5,050 nt of DNA from Aromatoleum sp. GTDB taxonomy: Bacteria > Pseudomonadota > Gammaproteobacteria > Burkholderiales > Casimicrobiaceae. This document shows, piece after piece, positions 1 through 3,874 of this stretch (the stretch's first letter is position 1; each line of letters starts with the position of its first letter). The notes below the pieces were generated by a model. It made no database searches. It saw nothing but the letters and a program-made list of their open reading frames with translations, and was not told where the DNA came from. The stretch is from positions 1-5,050 of the forward strand of contig JAAFGU010000207.1 in NCBI GenBank assembly GCA_010365205.1. Reading direction: 5' to 3'. The translations under genes and the position numbers were made by a program.

Positions 1-36
1 GGCCGCGGCCGACGGCGTGTACGCGGCCTCGCTCAT
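1..36 (-). CDS. metW: MetW, N-terminal fragment (runs off left edge)
   Basis: Reading leftward from position 36 there is an ATG followed by an open frame (MSEAAYTPSAAA) to the window edge. Its ATG overlaps the metX TGA in an ATGA arrangement (positions 36 to 33), which is typical of translational coupling. In Proteobacteria the gene directly downstream of metX, often overlapping it, is very commonly metW, a small methyltransferase-fold protein linked to methionine biosynthesis. Only 12 codons are visible and they carry no diagnostic motif, so the identity comes from position and overlap and not from the sequence itself. It would be co-transcribed with metX and fall under the same riboswitch. 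Confidence 0.6.
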   Translation of the reverse strand, partial: MSEAAYTPSAAA

Positions 37-1223
37 GCCGCGAACTCCCGCGCGATGCGCTCGAACCATGCGCGGACGATCCCGTGGTAGCGCCGGTCGT
101 CGAGCAGGAATGCGTCGTGGCCGTGCGGCGCGGTGATCTCGGCGTAGGTGACGTCGCGGTTGTTGTCGACGAGCGCCTTGACGATCTCGCGCGACCGCGC
201 CGGCGAAAAGCGCCAGTCAGTCGTGAATGCGACCACCAGAAACCGGCACGTCGCCGGAGCGAGCGCCCGCGCGAGACTGCCGCCGGTGGCGGCCGCGGGG
301 TCGAAGTAATCGAGCGCCTTTGTGATCCGCAGATACGTGTTCGCGTCGTAATAGTCGGCGAATTTCTCGCCCTGGTAGCGCAGATACGACTCGATCTGGA
401 ACTCCGGCGCGAACGAGAACTTGAGGCCGTCCAGCAATTCACGGCCGAAGCGCTCCTCCATCTGTTCGTCGGACAGGTACGTGATATGGCCGATCATCCG
501 CGCCACGCGCAGGCCGCGCCGCGGCTTGGTGTGCTGCGCCTCGAAATGGCCGTCGTGGAAATCCGGATCGGTGAGTATCGCCTGGCGCGCCACTTCGTTG
601 AACGCGATGTTCTGCGCCGACAAGTTCGGCGCGGCCGCGATCACCAGCGCATTGCGGATGCGGTCCGGGTAGCGGATCGCCCAGTCGAGCGCCTGCATCC
701 CGCCCAGGCTGCCGCCCATCACCGCCGCCCATTGCCGGATGCCGAGCCGGTCGGCCAGGCGCGACTGCGCATCGACCCAGTCCTCGACTGTCAGCAGCGG
801 AAAATCGGCCCCCCACGACCTGCCCGTTGCCGGGTTCGTCGAGGCCGGCCCGGTGGAGCCGAAACAGCTGCCGAGATTGTTCACACCGACGACGAAAAAA
901 CGGTCGGTGTCGAGCGGCTTTCCCGGACCGATCATGTTGTCCCACCAGCCGATGTCGTCGGGTGCCCCGGCGTAGTACCCGGCCACATGATGCGACGCGT
1001 TCAGCGCGTGGCAGATCAGCACGGCATTCGACGCGTCGGCGTTCAGCGCCCCATAGGTTTCGTACGCGAGCTCGTACTGCGGCAGCGTCCGGCCGCAGGC
1101 GAGGGCGAGCGGCGCGTCGAACGCGGCGCGGCGCGCGACGATGGGGCCGACGGAAAAACCACGCGCCAGCGGACTGTCGAGGGTCGCGTCGACACCACCG
1201 GTGGTGGCGGAAAACGAAGGCAT
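33..1223 (-). CDS. metX: Homoserine O-acyltransferase MetX (acetyl- or succinyl-, MetXS type)
   Basis: Cytoplasmic alpha/beta-hydrolase-fold enzyme that acylates the hydroxyl of L-homoserine using acetyl-CoA or succinyl-CoA, opening the methionine branch. From the ATG at 1223 it is 396 residues, close to the usual 370-400. Family signatures run in order: the oxyanion-side segment CHALNASHHVAGYY (71-84), WWDNMIGPGKPLDT (93-106), VNNLGSCFGSTGP (114-126), nucleophile elbow GGSLGGMQ with Ser172 (170-177), FTTDWRFSP with catalytic Asp336, and HGHDAFLL with catalytic His369. The full triad is intact. An in-frame TTG at 1241 would add six residues, but ATG 1223 is preferred because TTG starts are rare; neither has a strong Shine-Dalgarno sequence. 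Many proteobacterial MetX enzymes linked to metW prefer succinyl-CoA, but the acyl donor cannot be settled by eye. The leader carries a SAM-II riboswitch and a terminator, so expression should fall when SAM is abundant. Confidence 0.97.
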   Translation of the reverse strand: MPSFSATTGGVDATLDSPLARGFSVGPIVARRAAFDAPLALACGRTLPQYELAYETYGALNADASNAVLICHALNASHHVAGYYAGAPDDIGWWDNMIGPGKPLDTDRFFVVGVNNLGSCFGSTGPASTNPATGRSWGADFPLLTVEDWVDAQSRLADRLGIRQWAAVMGGSLGGMQALDWAIRYPDRIRNALVIAAAPNLSAQNIAFNEVARQAILTDPDFHDGHFEAQHTKPRRGLRVARMIGHITYLSDEQMEERFGRELLDGLKFSFAPEFQIESYLRYQGEKFADYYDANTYLRITKALDYFDPAAATGGSLARALAPATCRFLVVAFTTDWRFSPARSREIVKALVDNNRDVTYAEITAPHGHDAFLLDDRRYHGIVRAWFERIAREFAA

Positions 1224-1248
1224 GGCAGGCGACCGGTGCAAAGCTGCA

Positions 1249-1286
1249 ATAAAAAAACCCGACCAGCTGTTCGCCAGAGTCGGGTT
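1249..1286 (-). terminator. Intrinsic terminator in the metX leader (attenuator)
   Basis: Read on the minus strand, the 8-nt arm AACCCGAC (1286-1279) pairs perfectly with GTCGGGTT (1263-1256), closing a 15-nt loop that can form a small inner CTG/CAG stem. A T run follows directly (1257-1251, partly shared with the stem, then ATT). It ends about 25 nt before the metX ATG, so it cannot be the end of another gene's transcript: no minus-strand gene lies upstream of it. With a riboswitch aptamer just ahead of it, the natural reading is a conditional terminator acting as the expression platform. Confidence 0.85.
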
Positions 1287-1307
1287 GGAAAGGTAGTTCC
1301 CCTTGCC
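1287..1307 (-). other. Small hairpin between aptamer and terminator
   Basis: On the minus strand GGCAAGG (1307-1301) can pair with CCTTTCC (1293-1287), with one mismatch and a 7-nt loop GGAACTA. The helix ends at the base next to the terminator's 5' arm, so it could stack on the terminator helix or compete with it. It fills most of the spacer between the riboswitch and the terminator. Its role as part of the expression platform is inferred from position only. Confidence 0.45.
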
Positions 1308-1308
1308 A

Positions 1309-1361
1309 CTCCGCTTTAGCCGTATTTATAGTGCGCCCGCAAGCTGGCTCAAATCGGCGCA
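1309..1361 (-). promoter_or_regulatory. SAM-II (metA-motif) riboswitch upstream of metX
   Basis: The minus strand from 1361 to 1309 fits the H-type pseudoknot of SAM-II RNAs, which bind S-adenosylmethionine. P1 is a perfect 6-bp stem, TGCGCC (1361-1356) with GGCGCA (1337-1332). The loop opens with GATTTGA and contains CTTGC; the segment after P1 reads ATAAATACGGCTAAAGCGG. These match what I recall of the conserved core (GATTTAA, TTGC, GATAAATGTAGCTAAA-). A second helix, P2, can form between loop bases CC and GCTT (1347-1341, one bulged A) and tail bases AAGC and GG (1316-1311), closing the pseudoknot. SAM-II elements are known upstream of metA, metX and related genes, mainly in Alphaproteobacteria, so the gene context fits exactly. 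No start codon sits close enough for the classic ribosome-site masking, while a terminator follows 22 nt later, so control is probably transcriptional. This was recognised by eye and not by a covariance search. Confidence 0.88.
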
Positions 1362-1366
1362 GGCCA

Positions 1367-1395
1367 AGTCTAGCGGCTGGCCGGCCGTTTGCAAA
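1367..1395 (-). promoter_or_regulatory. Candidate sigma70 promoter for metX-metW
   Basis: On the minus strand TAGACT (1372-1367) is a 4/6 match to the -10 consensus. TTTGCA (1395-1390), 17 bp upstream, is a 4/6 match to the -35 consensus and lies in the 8-bp palindrome TTTGCAAA (1388-1395). Transcription would begin near 1360-1363, at or just before the first base of riboswitch stem P1, which gives a leader of about 140 nt. The boxes are individually weak; the spacing and the fit to the aptamer's 5' end are the main support. Confidence 0.45.
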
Positions 1396-1484
1396 CCCTG
1401 CCAGGCGACTCGGCGCCCGCCGCGGCCGGGAGAGGACCGAAAGCCGCACAACGCGGCGGCAGGACGCCGCCCCGACTATGTGTT
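1396..1484. other. Rest of the divergent intergenic region, no gene seen
   Basis: This GC-rich stretch between the metX promoter and the promoter of the cytochrome-like gene shows no gene on either strand. The whole gap between the two starts (1224-1576) is 353 bp and is otherwise filled by the riboswitch leader and promoter elements listed separately. The only visible structure is a short perfect hairpin, GGCGGC (1455-1460) with GCCGCC (1466-1471) around a 5-nt loop. It has no T run and may be a chance product of base composition. An open frame crosses the region toward 1577 but lacks a plausible start. Confidence 0.5.
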
Positions 1485-1512
1485 ATGACGTTGGTATAAA
1501 ACTCGTTATACT
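1485..1512 (+). promoter_or_regulatory. Candidate promoter with a dyad for the cytochrome-like gene
   Basis: TATACT (1507-1512) is a 5/6 match to the -10 consensus, and ATGACG (1485-1490), 16 bp upstream, is a 4/6 match to -35. The local drop in GC (1478-1513) stands out from its surroundings. A perfect inverted repeat, GTATAA-AACTCG-TTATAC (1494-1511), covers the spacer and the -10 box and could be an operator. Transcription would begin near 1518-1520, about 57 nt before the ATG. Confidence 0.5.
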
Positions 1513-1565
1513 TCGCGGCTCAGGATCCGCTGTGACGTCAAATCCACGGAGCCCGCCCGACGTAC

Positions 1566-1570
1566 GGAGA
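1566..1570 (+). promoter_or_regulatory. Ribosome binding site fixing the start at 1577
   Basis: GGAGA lies 6 nt before ATG 1577. This good Shine-Dalgarno match, together with the signal peptide that starts right at this Met, selects 1577 over the upstream in-frame ATG at 1331, which would add 82 low-complexity residues reading through the promoter and the opposing riboswitch. Confidence 0.75.
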
Positions 1571-1576
1571 TCTGCG

Positions 1577-2707
1577 ATGCCGCGCCGCCGCTCCCCCTTT
1601 CTCGCCCTGCTGGCCGCCCTCCTCTGGATGCCGGTCGCGCACGCCGTGAGCGTCGGCAACGGCAAATCCGTCTATGCGACGTGGTGCGCGCAATGCCACA
1701 ACGCCAACCCGAGACAGGACTTGGGCAGCGTGATGTTCGGCGCCAATTACGCGCCGGGGATTCAGCTCGCCATCGACGGACGCGTCCCGGACATGAGCAT
1801 CCTGCAGGGCGTGGTATCGGCGTCGGACGTGGACGACGTCGCCGCCTATCTCGGCTCGCTGCAGGGCAGCGGCGGCACCGGCACCCTCAATGTGCCGTCG
1901 GCGCTGAATTTCGCGTCGCAGGAGGTCGGCACGCAGAGCAGTGCCACGCAGCTGACGATCGCCAACACCGGCAGCGCGAGCGTTTCGATCTTCAGCGTCT
2001 CCAGCAATAACCTCGCGGAATTCCCGGTCACCGGCAACAATTGCACGGGCACCGTGATTGCCGGCGGCAACTGCAAGATCAAGGTCGCGTTCATGCCGTC
2101 GGCTTCCGGCGCGCGCGGCGGAACAATCACCATCGCCAGCAGCGGCACCGGCAGCCCCCAGTCGATCGTCGCGTCGGGGTCCGGCACCGCCGCGCCGCCG
2201 CCCCCGCCTCCACCGCCCCCACCCCCGGCACCGACCGCGGCGGTCATCGAATACTACTGGGCCGCCCGCGATCACTATTTCATCACGTCCGCCGCCGCCG
2301 AAATCGCCGCACTGGATGCCGCGGCTCCAGGGGGCTGGATTCGCACGGGCAGGACTTTCAAGACGCTGCCGGCGCCGCAGACCGGCAGTTCGTCGGTGTG
2401 CCGTTTCTATCTGCCCGCGCAATACGGCGACTCGCATTTCTACGGCCGCAGCGCGGCGGAGTGCGATGTCACTCATGCGGCCAATCCGGGGTTCTTCTAC
2501 GAATCCCCCGCGGTGATGTATATGGACTTGCCGACTCTGGGCGTCTGTGCCACCGGCACGGTGCCCGTGTATCGCGTGTTCAGCGCGCGAGTCGACACGA
2601 ACCATCGCTATACGACCGACCGCGCAATCCGCGACCTGATGGTGGCGCAGGGCTGGCTCGCCGAGGGCGACGGTCCCGATCTCGTCGTGATGTGCGCGCC
2701 GCCCTAG
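1577..2707 (+). CDS. Exported c-type cytochrome fused to Ig-like and DUF5648-type domains
   Basis: A 376-residue protein. Residues 1-23 are a signal peptide (basic MPRRRS, hydrophobic core, AHA cleavage site). Residues ~25-96 resemble a small class I cytochrome c: WCAQCHN with the CxxCH haem site at 37-41, GRVPDM with Met73 as possible sixth ligand, and the closing helix DVDDVAAYLGSL. Residues ~103-204 look like a choice-of-anchor-D/ASPM-type Ig-like domain (LNFASQEVGT, LTIANTGSASVSI, CKIKVAFMPS) with Cys156 and Cys166 as a likely disulfide. Eleven prolines (207-217) form a linker. Residues ~224-374 resemble DUF5648, with two related halves (WAARDHYFIT and RVDTNHRYTTD) and four cysteines (275, 296, 324, 373). 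The haem suggests periplasmic or surface electron transfer, and the other domains suggest binding or display; the substrate is unknown. The TAG stop lies inside the terminal repeat of the adjoining foldback element, yet the DUF5648-type domain looks complete. It is transcribed away from metX and appears monocistronic. Confidence 0.9.
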   Translation: MPRRRSPFLALLAALLWMPVAHAVSVGNGKSVYATWCAQCHNANPRQDLGSVMFGANYAPGIQLAIDGRVPDMSILQGVVSASDVDDVAAYLGSLQGSGGTGTLNVPSALNFASQEVGTQSSATQLTIANTGSASVSIFSVSSNNLAEFPVTGNNCTGTVIAGGNCKIKVAFMPSASGARGGTITIASSGTGSPQSIVASGSGTAAPPPPPPPPPPPAPTAAVIEYYWAARDHYFITSAAAEIAALDAAAPGGWIRTGRTFKTLPAPQTGSSSVCRFYLPAQYGDSHFYGRSAAECDVTHAANPGFFYESPAVMYMDLPTLGVCATGTVPVYRVFSARVDTNHRYTTDRAIRDLMVAQGWLAEGDGPDLVVMCAPP

Positions 2708-2729
2708 TACCGCGACCCATAAGTTTTGC
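2704..2729 (+). repeat. Left terminal inverted repeat of the foldback element
   Basis: 26 bases starting CTAGTACCGCGACCCATAAG. It pairs with 2856-2880, with a single extra T in the run of four Ts. Bases 2705-2707 of this repeat are the TAG stop codon of the preceding gene. Confidence 0.88.
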
Positions 2730-2776
2730 TATGTTCGAATCGATCCGCATCGCCGATCGCTTTGTCGCTCATCCTC

Positions 2777-2796
2777 GCCATAGCCCGAGCTATGGC
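2777..2796. repeat. Perfect central hairpin of the foldback element
   Basis: GCCATAGC (2777-2784) and GCTATGGC (2789-2796) form a perfect 8-bp stem around the tetraloop CCGA. It lies within about 6 bp of the midpoint between the terminal repeats, so it forms the tip of the long hairpin. No T run follows on either strand, so it is not a classical intrinsic terminator. Confidence 0.75.
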
Positions 2797-2855
2797 TGCG
2801 GTTCGCCTCAGTCAACTGCGGCGCTCGGCGCGCGGAATCGGTTCTCGGCATGTAC

Positions 2856-2880
2856 GCAAACTTATGGGTCGCGGTACTAG
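2856..2880 (-). repeat. Right terminal inverted repeat of the foldback element
   Basis: 25 bases ending in GGGTCGCGGTACTAG, the reverse complement of the left repeat minus one base. It ends 51 bp before the last base of the apbE-like gene. Confidence 0.88.
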
Positions 2881-2885
2881 CCGCC

Positions 2886-2938
2886 GCGCTGATCGCCGCT
2901 GCGCCGCGGTGCAACGCGCTCGCGGTGCCGATCAGCGC
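2886..2938. repeat. 10-bp inverted repeat at the 3' end of the apbE-like gene
   Basis: GCGCTGATCG (2886-2895) and CGATCAGCGC (2929-2938) are perfect reverse complements separated by 33 nt. The right copy covers the TGA stop of the apbE-like gene (2934-2932). It could form a 3'-end stem for minus-strand transcripts and help termination or protect the mRNA end. There is no T run after it, so intrinsic termination is doubtful. The GC-rich composition makes a chance match more likely than usual. Confidence 0.4.
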
Positions 2939-3846
2939 TGTCGCACGGCGGGACCGCAGAGCGCCCCTTTCGCGTCGACGCCGATCCAGCTCACGCCCTG
3001 CGCGTCGAGAAATGCCGCGGCGTCCGCTTCGAGCAGCATCGCGATCGTCGCGCAACTGCCGGCGACGACGGCCAGCGGCGCGACAACGCTGATCGATTGC
3101 CAGTGCGCGGCCGGCATTCCGGTCCGCGGATTCAGGACGTGGCAATAGCGGCGGCCGGCGAGCTCGAAAAAGCGCTCGTAATCGCCACTGGTGGCGACCG
3201 CGCCTCCCGCGACGTCGACCTCGGCGATCGCCGCTCCGTCGCGGCGCGGATCGCGGATGCCGATGCGCCAGGGCGCGCCGTGTTCCTGCGGTCCCACCGC
3301 ACGCACGTCGCCGCCGAGGTTCACCAGCGCATGAGCGATCCCGTGCTCGACGCAGACCGTTGCGACGCGGTCCGCGGCGTACTCCTTGCCAATGCCGCCG
3401 AAATCGATCTCCATGCCGGCGCGCGGCAGCCGCAGCGCGCAGTCATCCCATTCTACGGTGTCCCAGCCGATCAGCGCCGTCGCCGCCGCCAGCGCGTCCG
3501 CAGCGGGCAGCCGCGGCGGCGTCCGCTTGAAATCCCAGACCCGCCGCAGCACGCCGGACGTGATGTCGAACAGACCGCCGCTCAACCGGTAGCACTGGTC
3601 GGCGTAGCGCAGCAGCGCGGCGGTTTCGGCATCGATCGCGACCGGTGAGCCGCCGGCCGCGCGGTTGATCGCCGTCGTGACGCTGTCGTCGCGGTAGCGC
3701 GAATACTTCGCCTCGATGCGCAGCACGTCGGCGATCGCGGCCTCAGCCGCGCGATGGGCGCGCGCGCCGTCATCCGCGCCGAGCTGCAGCTCGTGCGCCG
3801 ACGCCATTGCACGGAACGGGAAGCGGTGGAGCGACATCGCGGGCAT
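2932..3846 (-). CDS. apbE: FAD:protein FMN transferase (ApbE family)
   Basis: ApbE enzymes use FAD and Mg2+ to attach FMN covalently to a Ser/Thr of a target protein. From ATG 3846 this copy is 304 residues, a normal length. Motifs in order: RFPFRAMASAHELQL (8-22, typical N-terminal strand), KYSRYRDDSVTTAIN (47-61), SGGLFDIT (89-96), DFGGIGKEYAADRV (148-161, the flavin-binding GGIxKxYAxD motif), NLGGDVRAVG (176-185), VATSGDYERFF (217-227), HVLNPRTGMPA (236-246, usually H-[IV]-[IL]-D/N-P-x-T-G) and SCATIAMLL (264-272, the A/T-rich metal-site region). No signal peptide or lipobox is seen, so a cytoplasmic form is likely. ATG 3837 (301 residues) is an equally possible start; neither has a clear Shine-Dalgarno sequence. 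It lies 28 bp after the DUF3570 gene on the same strand, implying an operon. No target with the usual DxxSGAT-type FMN acceptor motif is visible in the window. Confidence 0.93.
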   Translation of the reverse strand: MPAMSLHRFPFRAMASAHELQLGADDGARAHRAAEAAIADVLRIEAKYSRYRDDSVTTAINRAAGGSPVAIDAETAALLRYADQCYRLSGGLFDITSGVLRRVWDFKRTPPRLPAADALAAATALIGWDTVEWDDCALRLPRAGMEIDFGGIGKEYAADRVATVCVEHGIAHALVNLGGDVRAVGPQEHGAPWRIGIRDPRRDGAAIAEVDVAGGAVATSGDYERFFELAGRRYCHVLNPRTGMPAAHWQSISVVAPLAVVAGSCATIAMLLEADAAAFLDAQGVSWIGVDAKGALCGPAVRQR

Positions 3847-3874
3847 CCGGGCGCAGGCGATGCCGCGGCGCGCG

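Larger units (their letters stand above)
2704..2880. mobile_element. 177-bp foldback / MITE-like element, non-coding
   Basis: The left end (2704-2729, beginning CTAGTACCGCGACCC) and the right end (2856-2880) are inverted copies identical over 25 bases apart from one extra T on the left. The inverted similarity continues inward: 2741-2760 matches the reverse complement of 2821-2840 at most positions. The centre is a perfect 8-bp stem with a 4-nt loop. The entire element can therefore fold into one long imperfect hairpin. The outermost CTAG on both sides may be a 4-bp target duplication (some IS5-family elements duplicate YTAR-type sites) or part of the repeat itself. There is no transposase and no credible ORF inside, so if mobile it would depend on an enzyme encoded elsewhere. 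It sits between two convergent genes and supplies the TAG stop of the cytochrome-like gene. Alternatives are a REP/BIME-like palindromic unit or a large bidirectional terminator. Confidence 0.75.

Noticed and set aside
1303..1314. GCGGAG in the aptamer tail (minus strand) as a Shine-Dalgarno sequence masked by P2, with translation control.
   Set aside because: No usable start codon or sustained reading frame follows at proper spacing; the metX start is about 85 nt away and a terminator lies between.
84..1319. Long plus-strand open frame (411 codons) opposite metX.
   Set aside because: Arg/Val/Ala-rich antisense shadow in GC-rich DNA with no recognisable domain; metX on the other strand has all its catalytic motifs.
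1325..1330. TATAAA on the minus strand with TTGAGC 16 bp upstream, looking like a strong metX promoter.
   Set aside because: Both boxes fall inside the SAM-II aptamer (the conserved ATAAA segment and the loop), and a start there would cut the riboswitch in half. The weaker TTTGCA/TAGACT pair upstream fits the aptamer's 5' end.
439..1449. Minus-strand open frame of 336 codons overlapping metX in another frame.
   Set aside because: It runs through the riboswitch and terminator and encodes low-complexity Arg/Ala sequence; frame shadow of metX.
1455..1471. GGCGGC/GCCGCC hairpin as a terminator in the divergent region.
   Set aside because: No T run on either strand and no gene ending nearby; short GC stems are expected by chance at this composition.
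1331..1576. 82-codon N-terminal extension of the cytochrome-like gene from ATG 1331.
   Set aside because: It would begin inside the riboswitch on the opposite strand and read across the promoter. ATG 1577 has a ribosome site and begins a textbook signal peptide.
2195..2227. CCN-rich tract as a microsatellite or DNA repeat.
   Set aside because: It encodes 11 prolines with mixed third bases (CCG, CCC, CCT, CCA), so selection acts on a protein linker and not on a simple DNA repeat.
2041..2880. 279-codon plus-strand frame over the cytochrome-like gene and the foldback element.
   Set aside because: Out of frame with the gene that has clear domains; Arg/His/Gly-rich with no motifs, and it ends in the terminal repeat by chance.
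2726..3148. Overlapping plus and minus frames of about 140 codons starting in the foldback element.
   Set aside because: They span element and apbE antisense or shadow frames, with no recognisable product and no ribosome site.
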